Assembly (NCBI GenBank): GCA_021812785.1
Contig: JAKAMR010000070.1
Location: forward strand, 1 to 13,605
DNA from: Nitrospirota bacterium
GTDB taxonomy: Bacteria > Nitrospirota > Thermodesulfovibrionia > Thermodesulfovibrionales > JdFR-88
Length of the DNA: 13,605 nt
Direction: 5' to 3'
Within the stretch, counting starts at the first letter, position 1, and each line of letters opens with the position of its first letter. The notes beneath the pieces were generated by a model. That model had not been told where the DNA came from. It searched no databases and saw only the letters and a program-made list of their open reading frames with translations. Position numbers and translations under genes: made by a program. Shown here piece by piece: positions 1-7,900 of this stretch.

Positions 1-519
1 TTTGAGCTGGCTGAGATAAACCTGAACGCCCTGCTTGAGGCCACCGTGGCGATGATAAGGCACCAGGCACGTTTTTACAATATCAACTTCACCCTCGAGT
101 TTGCGCCGGGGTTGCCCTCGGTGCTTGCGGATCCAAACCAGATACAGCAGGTCTTTCTGAACATGCTCCTGAACGCCTCGGACGCCATGAACGAAAAAGG
201 GGCCATAAACATAACCACAAGGCCGCTTACCGTGGACGGAAAGGACATCATAGAGACCGAGTTCAGCGACACAGGCCCCGGCATCCCGGAGGCCAATATA
301 GGGAAGATATTCGAGCCCTTCTTTACCACCAAGCCAGTTGGCAAGGGGACGGGGCTTGGGCTTTCAGTCAGCTACGGCATCATCAAAAAGCATGGCGGAG
401 ACATCCTGGTAAAAAGCGGGCCCGGCAAGGGCGCCAGCTTCTTCATAAGGCTCCCGGTACAGAGAAAAGGAGAGTGGAGAAATGCACAAAGCGGCGAGGC
501 AAAAAATCCTGGCAATTGA
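1..519 (+). CDS. Sensor histidine kinase, C-terminal part (5' end outside window)
   Basis: The reading frame is open from base 1 to the TGA at 517-519, so only the last 172 residues are present. They form the end of a dimerisation region and a complete HATPase_c domain. The N box reads NQIQQVFLNMLLNASDAM, the G1 box DTGPGIP, the F box FEPFFTTK and the G2 box GKGTGLGLS. This architecture is that of NtrB-like kinases, which autophosphorylate a His and pass the phosphate to a receiver Asp. Sensor and HisKA domains are upstream, so the signal is unknown. The domain normally ends near SFFIRLPV; here about 18 further polar residues follow, encoded partly by the start of the next gene, which it overlaps by 38 bases. 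The two receiver proteins downstream are its likely partners. Confidence 0.93.
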   Translation, partial: FELAEINLNALLEATVAMIRHQARFYNINFTLEFAPGLPSVLADPNQIQQVFLNMLLNASDAMNEKGAINITTRPLTVDGKDIIETEFSDTGPGIPEANIGKIFEPFFTTKPVGKGTGLGLSVSYGIIKKHGGDILVKSGPGKGASFFIRLPVQRKGEWRNAQSGEAKNPGN

Positions 520-871
520 TGACGAGGAGATCGTGAGAATGAGCTGCGAGCGCATACTCAGGCCAGCCGGCTACGACATAGACACATCCGCCGACGGACC
601 GAGCGCCCTCAGGATGATAAGCGCCAAGAAATACGACCTCGTGCTGACCGACCTGAAGATGCCCAACATGGACGGCCTGGAGGTGATGGGGGAGATAAAA
701 AAAAGGCTCCCCGATGCCAAGGTTATCATAGTGACCGGCTACAGCACCCTGGACAACGCCGTCAGGGCCACGATGACCGGCGCCTACAACTACATAGAGA
801 AGCCCTTCAGCCCGGAGTCCCTTCTGGCCGTTGTAAAGGACGCTCTGAAGGAGAGAAAAACGGTTGATTAA
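482..871 (+). CDS. Single-domain response regulator (CheY-like receiver)
   Basis: A 129-residue protein consisting only of a receiver domain. The acidic pair is Asp13/Asp14, the phospho-acceptor Asp57 (in LVLTDLKMP), the conserved Thr is Thr85 and the Lys is Lys107 (in YIEKPF). There is no output domain, so it probably acts by protein contact or as a phosphate relay/sink. The start ATG at 482 has a good Shine-Dalgarno (AAGGAG, 467-472) with 9-base spacing. The start lies inside the kinase gene (38-base overlap), so the two are probably translationally coupled. Its receiver closely resembles that of the NtrC-type regulator downstream (shared KIL-x-x-DDEEI, DLKMP-x-MDGLE, GAY-x-YIEKP), suggesting duplication of one receiver. 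Confidence 0.93.
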   Translation: MHKAARQKILAIDDEEIVRMSCERILRPAGYDIDTSADGPSALRMISAKKYDLVLTDLKMPNMDGLEVMGEIKKRLPDAKVIIVTGYSTLDNAVRATMTGAYNYIEKPFSPESLLAVVKDALKERKTVD

Positions 872-950
872 AAAGGACGCGTTCCGCCCGCTTTGGGGGC
901 GCTATCGGGGCTAATGTCAAAAAAAATGATGTGCTTGTCCGGTTTATGCA

Positions 951-1053
951 CGTCATTCCCGCAAGCGAAGCGCGCCTGGAATCTTTTACTTGCAAAAGCG
1001 CGATTCCGCCCTTTTTTATTCGCAACCTCAATAAATCTGGCCGGAATGATGGC
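951..1053. repeat. Degenerate GTCATTCC palindromic repeat (paired form)
   Basis: The segment opens with CGTCATTCCCGC (951-962), has a CTGGAATCTTTT block (976-987), an inner GCGATTCCGCC, and closes with GGCCGGAATGATGG (1039-1052). The outer ends are imperfect inverted copies (GTCATTCC against GGAATGAT). The order of blocks matches the better preserved element at 4769-4866. It lies in the 289-base gap between the receiver gene and the NtrC-type gene, where I see no coding sequence. Confidence 0.5.
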
Positions 1054-1160
1054 GATTAACCGGATAAGCGGAAAAAATGATCAAGATGCTGCCCTTGGCT
1101 GGGCCCGTTTGTCTCTCTTTCAAGGCACAGGCGGGTGCCTGCCAAAAAACAAAAACACTT

Positions 1161-2651
1161 ATGACACGGCCCTTAACTAAAATCCTTGTCCTTGACGACG
1201 AGGAGATAATAAGAAAGAGCGCCCAACGCGTCCTGGAGCCCGCGGGCTATTGGGTGAAGACCACCGCGAGCCCAGGGGAGGCCCTTTCTTTTGCGGGCAC
1301 TTTCTCTGTCGACCTTGTCCTTTCAGACCTCAAGATGCCGGAGATGGACGGCCTGGAGTTTTTGAAGCGGGTAAAGGAAATATCCCCGGGGACCGAGGTC
1401 ATAATAATAACGGGCTACGGCACGGTGTCTGGCGCCGTGGCCGCTCTGCGCTACGGGGCCTACGATTACATAGAAAAGCCCATCAACCCGGAAGACCTGC
1501 TTCATGCTGTGAGGCGCTGTATGGAGAGGAAGAGGCTTATCTCCGAGAACAGCAGGCTCAAGCGCGAGGTCAGGTCGCTTTACAGTCTGGAAAACATGGT
1601 AGGCGGCTCCGCGCCCATGCAAAGGGTGTTCGAGCTGGTCTCCACCGTGGCCGGGGTGGACAGCACTGTATTGATAACCGGGGAGTCCGGCACAGGCAAA
1701 GAGCTTGTAGCCAGGGCCATCCACTATAACAGCCCGAGAAAAGAAGGACCGTTCATGGTCATAGACTGCGTGACCATACCCGAATCCGTCATGGAAAGCG
1801 AGCTTTTCGGCCATATGAAGGGCTCCTTCACCGGTGCGGACACGACTGAAAAAGGGCTCATAGAGCTTGCCGTCGGGGGCACGCTTTTTTTTGACGAGAT
1901 CGGCAACCTGCCGCTTCAGTTGCAGGCGAAGCTTCTGCGGGTCCTGCAGGAAAAGGAGTACCGGCCTGTTGGGGGAAGGCAGACGCTTTCGGCAGATGTG
2001 AGGTTCATCGCGGCAACCAACAGGGACCTTCTTGATATGGTCAGAAGCGGGGAGTTCAGGGAAGACTTTTACTACCGCCTGAACGTCTTCCCGCTCAGGA
2101 TACCGCCCCTCAGGGAGCGCCTGGACGACATACCCGCACTTGTCCACCATTTCCTTAAAAAATATTCCGGGCAGGCCGGAAAAGACGTGGAGTTCATATC
2201 GGCCCAGGCCATGAGGCTGCTCATGCGCCACAACTGGCCGGGAAACGTCCGCGAGCTTGAAAACGCGGTGCACCGGGCGGTCATACTTGCCCGCTCAAAA
2301 ACGGTTGGTGAAAAAGAGATTCTGCTTGAAGGCAGGGATGCTCTCCCCCCCACCCCGGCTCCTGCTCCTATCCCGGTGGGAGGGGGGGCAGCGAAGCGGC
2401 GGGTGAGGCAAAAGGAAGGTCAAGCAACTGATGCCCCGCCAGACAGTCCCGGAAAAATGACGCTGAAGGAACTCCGGCAGATGAAAAAAAAGGCAAAAGA
2501 CGAGGCGGCGGGCCGCCTGGAGCGCACGTTCGTCCTTGGGGCCCTTCAGAGAAACGGCTGGAACGTTACCCGCGCCGCCCGCGAGGTGGGCATGGAGAGG
2601 CCCAATCTGCATGCGCTTATGAAGAAATACGGAATAAAGAAAAAAGAGTAG
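1161..2651 (+). CDS. NtrC-family sigma-54-dependent response regulator
   Basis: A 496-residue transcription activator with three parts: receiver (about 5-120; Asp12/Asp13, phospho-acceptor Asp56, KP near 104), AAA+ sigma-54 interaction domain (about 145-380) and a C-terminal Fis-type helix-turn-helix (about 450-490). Walker A is GESGTGK at 174-180, the sigma-54 contact loop is GSFTGA at 221-226 (Ser replacing the usual Ala of GAFTGA, a known tolerated variant, preceded by HMKG rather than HEKG), and the Walker B Asp-Glu is 245-246. A basic, Pro/Ala-rich linker separates AAA+ and HTH. When phosphorylated it should remodel sigma-54 RNA polymerase at -24/-12 promoters. An in-frame ATG at 1077 would add 28 unlike-domain residues; I prefer 1161 because the receiver fold begins there, but neither start has a clear Shine-Dalgarno. 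The partner is probably the upstream kinase. Confidence 0.95.
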   Translation: MTRPLTKILVLDDEEIIRKSAQRVLEPAGYWVKTTASPGEALSFAGTFSVDLVLSDLKMPEMDGLEFLKRVKEISPGTEVIIITGYGTVSGAVAALRYGAYDYIEKPINPEDLLHAVRRCMERKRLISENSRLKREVRSLYSLENMVGGSAPMQRVFELVSTVAGVDSTVLITGESGTGKELVARAIHYNSPRKEGPFMVIDCVTIPESVMESELFGHMKGSFTGADTTEKGLIELAVGGTLFFDEIGNLPLQLQAKLLRVLQEKEYRPVGGRQTLSADVRFIAATNRDLLDMVRSGEFREDFYYRLNVFPLRIPPLRERLDDIPALVHHFLKKYSGQAGKDVEFISAQAMRLLMRHNWPGNVRELENAVHRAVILARSKTVGEKEILLEGRDALPPTPAPAPIPVGGGAAKRRVRQKEGQATDAPPDSPGKMTLKELRQMKKKAKDEAAGRLERTFVLGALQRNGWNVTRAAREVGMERPNLHALMKKYGIKKKE

Positions 2652-2738
2652 GCGAGACCTTTTAAAACCTCTTCACAGTGGACGCCCTATCAAGTCATTC
2701 GGGCATGCGTATCCCTGTCACGCTTTTAATTCATTTGA

Positions 2739-2774
2739 CGTCATTCCCGCTAAGGCGGGAATCCAGAGTCTTTT
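2739..2774. repeat. GTCATTCCCGC palindromic repeat, single arm
   Basis: CGTCATTCCCGC, short spacer, GGCGGGAATCCAG, then AGTCTTTT. CATTCCCGC and GCGGGAAT(C) form a small hairpin. This is one arm of the paired element at 4769-4866. A weaker, degenerate relative may start about 2694 (GTCATTC ... ATCC ... CTTTT). Confidence 0.65.
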
Positions 2775-2874
2775 AACAGGTCGTCATATAAATCTTTCCA
2801 TTCAGGATTATGCTCCTCTATAATTCACATTTTCCATGCAGAATAACCCTGGTGCCCGCCGGAACGGCGGCATA

Positions 2875-2904
2875 AAAAAGGCCGGGCAGATGCCCGGCCT
2901 TTTT
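2875..2904. terminator. Bidirectional rho-independent terminator
   Basis: A perfect inverted repeat: AAAAAGGCCGGGCA, two bases, TGCCCGGCCTTTTT. The GC-rich stem is flanked by A and T runs, so it can work in both directions. It sits between the convergent ends of the NtrC-type gene (+, ends 2651) and the porin gene (-, ends 2930) and probably terminates both. Confidence 0.9.
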
Positions 2905-2929
2905 GTGTTAAACCTTGGTGCGGCTTTTT

Positions 2930-4273
2930 TTAGAACGCCATCTCCAGGCCGTGCATAACGACCATGGGGGTCGTGTCGCCCGTCGTGCCATAGGTGTTCT
3001 TGTAGAAATCACCCTCGGACATAACGCCGGCGTTGAAGAAGTAAAGCAGGTTCTTCGTAAGCTTGTAGCTTGCGCCGAAGTCAACTTCGGTGCCGAGATC
3101 CTTGCTTATGCCAGCCTTGGTGGAGTTTGCCCTGAGGTAGTAACCATCGAGGGAGAGCTTGAGCGCCGCCAGCGGCGAGTAATCAACGCCGACGTTATAC
3201 ACCTGGGTATTGGCTATGCCGGTGTGCTCTGCGCCATTTGCGGTGACGAGAGTATATTCATATACCAGGGTGTAGCGCCTGTCGCTTGAGAGGAAGTTGA
3301 TGAAATTATGGTCGTTTGCCCCCGGAGCCGCATCGCCGCTGCCGTCAGCGAACGTCGCCCTTATGTTGATGGGAGCAAGCTTGTAGCCAAGGTTAAGCCA
3401 GAGACCGTAGCCCGAGGCATCCAGGTTGTCAGCCAGCTTGCCGAACTGGAAGTCTCCCTCGGCCGTGTAGCTTACGCCGTAGACATTGCCGCTCGCAAAG
3501 AGGCCCAGATCCTGCAGGGACAGAGACTGGCCGGTGTGCAGGAACTCACCACTTGGGTCATTAACATAGGTGTAATCTACGCCAAGCTCCTGGCCGGCAA
3601 ACTCGCCGTTGGCCACGGCAACATAGGCGTCGATATCCTTGTTATCACTGCCCGCTGTCGCACCCGTGGTCTGAGAGTTGTCAGCAGCCTTGACGGTAAG
3701 AGCGGTCAGGTGCGTGTTAGGAGTCGGGTTGGTGTAAGCAACGATCGCATCGTCGCCAAACTTCCTGTGGTCAAAGAAAAGCGGGGCCGGGCCCAGGGCC
3801 AAAGGCATGTGGCCCACCTTGATGCCGCTTGGCACGCCCAGAAGGCCGCTGCCAGCGTAGTTGATCCATGCCTCAAGAATGCCGATGCCATTGGACTGTT
3901 TGCCGTCAAAATTTGCGCCAGCACCCGCGGCCGGAGCTGCGGCAGAAGCACCGCCCCACTCGGTGACGTCGTTGCTGCCGAGATTGGACTCCAGGTGTAT
4001 CCTGCCGGAAACGGGGCCCGAGGAAGCATCAACCGCAAGCCTTACCCTCTCGTCATAATAAGCATCATTTGAATGATCAATCGGGGTGCCGCTCTGATTC
4101 AGATTGTCCTTGAGCCATCCCCTTACCCTTAAATCTCCGCTCATCGTGATGTGAGTGGTGCCAGCCGCGACTATAGCAGTCTCAGAAGGAATCTCTGCGT
4201 GTATCGCGAAGGCCGTAGCCGCAAAACCTAAGACAAAAAGCAAGCCGATTATTAATGCTATGGACTTCTTCAA
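2930..4273 (-). CDS. Outer-membrane beta-barrel porin
   Basis: A 447-residue exported protein. Residues 1-23 form a signal peptide (MKKS, a hydrophobic core, and an AFA cleavage site). The rest is rich in Gly, Asn, Tyr and alternating hydrophobic/polar stretches typical of transmembrane beta-strands, and the last residue is Phe (LEMAF), the recognition feature for the BAM assembly machinery. It likely forms a diffusion channel; the solute cannot be read from the sequence. The start codon is TTG (4271-4273), supported by the signal peptide and a strong Shine-Dalgarno (AGGAGGT on the - strand, 4281-4287). No periplasmic partner gene adjoins it, so it appears to be a single-gene unit with its own promoter and the terminator at 2875-2904. 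The family placement (general porin of Nitrospirota/Desulfobacterota style) is by resemblance only. Confidence 0.88.
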   Translation of the reverse strand: MKKSIALIIGLLFVLGFAATAFAIHAEIPSETAIVAAGTTHITMSGDLRVRGWLKDNLNQSGTPIDHSNDAYYDERVRLAVDASSGPVSGRIHLESNLGSNDVTEWGGASAAAPAAGAGANFDGKQSNGIGILEAWINYAGSGLLGVPSGIKVGHMPLALGPAPLFFDHRKFGDDAIVAYTNPTPNTHLTALTVKAADNSQTTGATAGSDNKDIDAYVAVANGEFAGQELGVDYTYVNDPSGEFLHTGQSLSLQDLGLFASGNVYGVSYTAEGDFQFGKLADNLDASGYGLWLNLGYKLAPINIRATFADGSGDAAPGANDHNFINFLSSDRRYTLVYEYTLVTANGAEHTGIANTQVYNVGVDYSPLAALKLSLDGYYLRANSTKAGISKDLGTEVDFGASYKLTKNLLYFFNAGVMSEGDFYKNTYGTTGDTTPMVVMHGLEMAF

Positions 4274-4276
4274 ATT

Positions 4277-4297
4277 CCTAACCTCCTGTTTGTTAGG
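4277..4297 (-). promoter_or_regulatory. Hairpin holding the porin Shine-Dalgarno
   Basis: On the - strand CCTAAC and GTTAGG form a 6-bp stem around a 9-base loop that carries most of the AGGAGG ribosome binding site, four to five bases before the TTG start. It could tune translation of the porin. The inverted repeat is seen directly; the regulatory role is inference. Confidence 0.35.
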
Positions 4298-4320
4298 CGG
4301 GCTTATCGTTGCCCCCTCCG

Positions 4321-4342
4321 TCCGCCAAAGGCGGATTTTTTT
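4321..4342 (+). terminator. Terminator-like hairpin in the porin leader region
   Basis: TCCGCC-AAA-GGCGGA followed by seven T residues on the + strand. It has the form of an intrinsic terminator in the + direction, where no gene ends nearby; it could block antisense or read-through transcription. On the - strand it would be a hairpin in the porin 5' leader without a U tract after it. Confidence 0.45.
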
Positions 4343-4474
4343 GTTTTTATTTCCCTTTGCTTGGGCTCTCCCCTTTACACTCTTTCTTCCCGCATCACCT
4401 CCCCCGGGTTTAATCTTTAAAAATCATCGTTATTAAAAAATTATTTTCTTTCACCCGGCTCTAAATAGTGCATT

Positions 4475-4504
4475 TTTATATCAATTCCCGGTCTTTTTTG
4501 TCAA
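4475..4504 (-). promoter_or_regulatory. Predicted sigma-70-type promoter of the porin gene
   Basis: On the - strand a perfect -35 box TTGACA (4499-4504) is followed after 18 bases by TATAAA (4475-4480), in an AT-rich stretch. Transcription would start near 4468, giving a leader of about 195 bases before the porin start codon. It is the best promoter match in this intergenic region. Confidence 0.6.
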
Positions 4505-4566
4505 GATTTTTTTGGCTTTCCGCCTCCATTCAAATTTTATCTCCAATGCATGGCCGAGTCATCACA

Positions 4567-4582
4567 AGCAAAAAAAAGGCCA
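4567..4582 (-). promoter_or_regulatory. Weak sigma-54-like -24/-12 element upstream of the porin
   Basis: On the - strand TGGC and TTGCT lie with the GG and GC dinucleotides exactly 12 bases apart, as in -24/-12 promoters, but the central A-C-G positions are replaced by C and Ts, and a T run supplies part of the match. It points towards the porin gene. An NtrC-family activator is encoded next door, which is the only reason to keep it as a candidate. Confidence 0.2.
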
Positions 4583-4687
4583 AAGGGGCAGAAAAATGAA
4601 TTTATCCTTGTTTTAAAAGGGCTTATGGCGGAAAAACAATTTCTGCCGCCTGCGAGGCAGTGTGTGTTTTTTGCTGCGGTTTGTTGT

Positions 4688-4712
4688 AAAAAAGGGCCGG
4701 AGAGCTCCGGCC
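4688..4712 (-). terminator. Rho-independent terminator of the efflux operon
   Basis: On the - strand GGCCGGAG, two bases, CTCCGGCC (4695-4712) followed by C and six T residues (4693-4688). It is the first intrinsic terminator downstream of the cusA-like gene, about 215 bases past its stop, with the symmetrical repeat 4769-4866 in between. The remaining bases of the 4274-4926 gap hold the porin promoter region and no convincing gene. Confidence 0.8.
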
Positions 4713-4768
4713 GGACCCCAGTGTAGTGCGTCTAACGCTTCTTTACATTTGGTTCAGGAATTTTTTGC

Positions 4769-4866
4769 CGTCATTCCCGGGGTAGTAATCGGGAATCCAG
4801 GGACTTTTGTTTTTAAAATCAAAGGCAAAGCCACTGGATTCCCGCTTAAGACATGCGGGAATGACG
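4769..4866. repeat. 98-bp symmetrical MITE-like palindromic repeat
   Basis: The ends are perfect 11-bp inverted repeats: CGTCATTCCCG (4769-4779) and CGGGAATGACG (4856-4866). Inside, GGGAATCCAG (4791-4800) is mirrored by CTGGATTCCC (4834-4843), and the inverted symmetry continues into the neighbouring CTTT/AAAG blocks. Each arm is itself a small hairpin, so the single strand could fold as a nested, cloverleaf-like structure. Similar arms occur at 951-1053 and 2739-2774. There is no transposase; such elements are non-autonomous and widespread in bacteria. Confidence 0.8.
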
Positions 4867-4926
4867 AACGGGAGGAATACAGCAAAAAGGAAATGGCAAA
4901 GAACTGAATTCCTTTAGCAAAGGAAA

Positions 4927-7900
4927 CTATTTAAAACTCCGCTTCCCGAAAAGCTCCCGTTCCTTCCACAGCATGTATATGGACGGATAGATTATGAGCT
5001 CAAGCAGGGTGGAGGTCACAACGCCGCCCACCATCGGCGCGGCTATCCTCTTCATAACGTCTGAGCCCGCGCCATGGGAGAACATTACCGGGATGAGACC
5101 TGCCAGTATGACGCTCACCGTCATTATCTTTGGCCTTATCCTCTTGACCGCCCCTTCCATGACCGCGTCCTTGAGGTCGCCGCGTCCGTGCAGCCGGCCC
5201 TCCCGCCGCCACCTCTCGAAGGCCAGGTCCAGATAAAGGAGCATGACCACCCCGGTCTCGGCGTCGAGCCCGGCCAGGGCGATAAGGCCCACCCAGACAG
5301 CGGTGCTCATGTTGTAATGCAGCAGATACAGGAACCAGAACGAGCCCACAAGGGAAAAGGGCACCGCCAGAAGGACGATAACCGATTTCGCGGCCGACCT
5401 TGTGTTCAGGTATATGAGCACGAAGATCAAGAGCACCGTAAGCGGGATGACCATCTTAAGCCTCTTTGCGGTCTGCTCCATATACCGGTACTCGCCGCTC
5501 CACTCTATGTGATAGCCGGGCGGGATGCTCAGGGTCTTTAGCCTTCCCTTGAGCTCCCTGACGAACCCGCCCATGTCCGAGCCGGAATAGTCTATGTAAA
5601 CGTAGGAGGCCGGGAAGCCCTCCTCGCTTTTTATCATCGAGGGGCCTTTTACGAACCTGATGCTGGCTAGCTCCCCAAGCGGCACCTGGGCCACTGCGGG
5701 CTTTGCCTCGGGATAGCCATCCGGCACGGGGACCATTCCGGGGGCGGCATAGGAAGGTGCGCCTGCCGCACCCGGCATCGAGAAGCCGGGTATGCCGGTG
5801 GCAGAAAAAGATGCCTGCGCAGGCCCGGCCTCCAAGGGCATGGCGACCGGCACCAGCACATGTTTTATGTCGTATACGCTGTCCCTGAGCTCGCGCTTGT
5901 ACCTTACGTTTACCGGATAGCGCTCGATCCCTTCCACCGTGGTCGTCAGGTCCGCCCCGCCTATGGCGGACTGTATTATGTCCTGCACGTCCTCGACCGA
6001 AAGCCCGTACCTGGCGGCCTCCGCCCGGTTTACTTTTATATCCAGGAAATACCCCTGCGCCGCCCGTTCGGCATAGACGCTCCTTAAGCCGGGGGCCCCT
6101 TTCAGCCGGTCCTGTATCCGCTGTCCGATCGAGTCAATCACGTTCAGGTCCGGCCCAAGTATCTTTATCCCGAGGGGCGTCCTTATGCCTGTGGCCAGCA
6201 TGTCTATGCGCGCCTTTATGGGCATGGTAAAGTCGTTTGAAACCCCGGGTATCTGGAGCTTCTCGTTCATCTGGTCCTCAAGCCTCCGGACCGTCATCCC
6301 CTTTGGCCACTGGTCCTCAGGCTTCAGGTTCACAACCGTCTCGAACATCTCAAGCGGGGCAGGGTCCGTGGCGGTGTCCGCCCTGCCCGCCTTCCCGAAC
6401 ACGCTTGCCACCTCCGGGAACTCCTTTAGCATCCTGTCCTCAAGCTGAAGAAGCCTTGAGGAGGTGCCCACTGATGCCCCGGGGAGGGTGACGGGCATAT
6501 AGAGTATGGTGCCCTCGTAAAGCGGAGGCATGAACTCCGAGCCAAGCCTTTCATAAGGAATTACCGTAAGCCCAAGGATAACCACGGCAGCCAGTATGAC
6601 CAGTTTTTTGTGCCGCAGGGCGGCATCCGCCACCGGATGATAGACCTTGTGCAGAAAGCGGCTCACCGGATTTGCATGCTCCGGCCTCACCTTCCCTCTT
6701 ATGAAAAGGCCCATCAGCACAGGTGTGAGCGTTATGGCTATGAAGGAGGAAAATAGCATGGCGAAGGTCTTCGTGTAGGCCAGGGGCTTGAACAGCCTTC
6801 CCGCCTGCTGCCTGAGGGCAAAAACGGGCAGAAAGCCCGCCGTTATGACAAGCAGGGAGAAGAAAAGCGAGGGCCCCACCTCCTTGGCCGCCTCTATTAT
6901 GACCTCAGCCCTGCCGCCAGGGCGACCTTGCAAATCCCACTCCTCAAGCTTCTTGTGGGCGTTCTCCACCATTATTATGGATGCGTCCACCATCGCGCCT
7001 ATGGCTATGGCTATTCCGCTTAAGCTCATTATGTTGGAGGTTACGCCAAGGTAATACATGCAGATGAAGGCCATCAGTATGGCTATGGGTAGCGTAAGTA
7101 TCACCACCAGGGCGCTTGGCAGGTGGAACAGGAACACCAGGCAGACAACGCTTACGGCAATTGAAAGCTTTATTATCTCGTCCTTCAGTGTGCCCACCGA
7201 GCGCCTGATGAGGTCCGACCTGTCGTATGTGGTTACTATCCTCACGCCTTTTGGCAGGCTTGGGGCTATGTCGGTTTTTATCTTCTGCTTTACCCGGTTT
7301 ATTACGTTTGCCACGTTTTCCCCGAACCTTACGACGACTATGCCTCCCGCCACCTCGCCCTCTCCGTTAAGGTCGGCCAGGCCGCGCCTCATCTCCGGGC
7401 CAAGCTCCACTGTGGCCACGTCCTTCAGGTATATCGGGGTGCCGTCGCCGTTTGTACCCACTGGAATGTAGCGGAGGTCGTCAAGGTTTTTTATATATCC
7501 CCTGCCGCGCACCATGTATTCCCGTCCGGACATGTCAAGCACCCTGCCCTCCACATCCAGGTTGCTCCGCCTCACTGCCGAAAGCACGCTTGTCATCGGG
7601 ATGTTATAGGCAAGGAGCTTGACGGGGTCCACGTTTACCTGGTATTGCTTCACGAACCCGCCGACGCTTGCCACCTCCGCCACCCCCGGGACGCTCTCCA
7701 GGGCAAGCTTTATGTTCCAGTCCTGTATCGTGCGCAACTGGGCCAGGTCGTGCTGTCCGGTGTCGTCCACCAGCGCGTACTCGAACCCCCAGCCCACCCC
7801 GGTTGCGTCTGGGCCAAGCTGCGGGCTGACCCCTGGCGGCAGTTTTGATTTCACGGACTGCAGATATTCAAGGACGCGGCTTCTGGCCCAGTAGATGTCC

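Noticed and set aside
1123..1140. AGGCAC/GTGCCT inverted repeat 20 bases before the NtrC-type start, considered as a sigma-54 or operator site
   Set aside because: It lacks the -24/-12 spacing and is only 6 bp per arm in GC-rich sequence; chance is likely.
893..1180. 95-codon open frame after the receiver gene
   Set aside because: It runs through the degenerate palindromic repeat and into the NtrC-type gene in another frame; no ribosome site or domain.
1323..2273. 316-codon open frame on the - strand inside the NtrC-type gene
   Set aside because: It is antisense to conserved AAA+ and receiver motifs, has no recognisable domain or ribosome site, and follows from the codon usage of the real gene.
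3308..4072. 254-codon open frame on the + strand opposite the porin
   Set aside because: The - strand frame has a signal peptide, strong ribosome site, promoter and terminal Phe; the + frame shows no protein family character.
4380..4420. Tiny - strand frame with a GGGGGAGG-like site in the porin leader
   Set aside because: It has only six codons and the spacing from the purine run to ATG is too short.
4624..4680. CTGCC/GGCAG hairpin followed by a T-rich stretch, considered as a + strand terminator
   Set aside because: The stem is short, the T run is distant from it, and no + strand gene ends upstream.
4662..4907. 81-codon open frame in the gap downstream of cusA
   Set aside because: It spans the efflux terminator and the whole symmetrical repeat, so its sequence is explained by noncoding elements.
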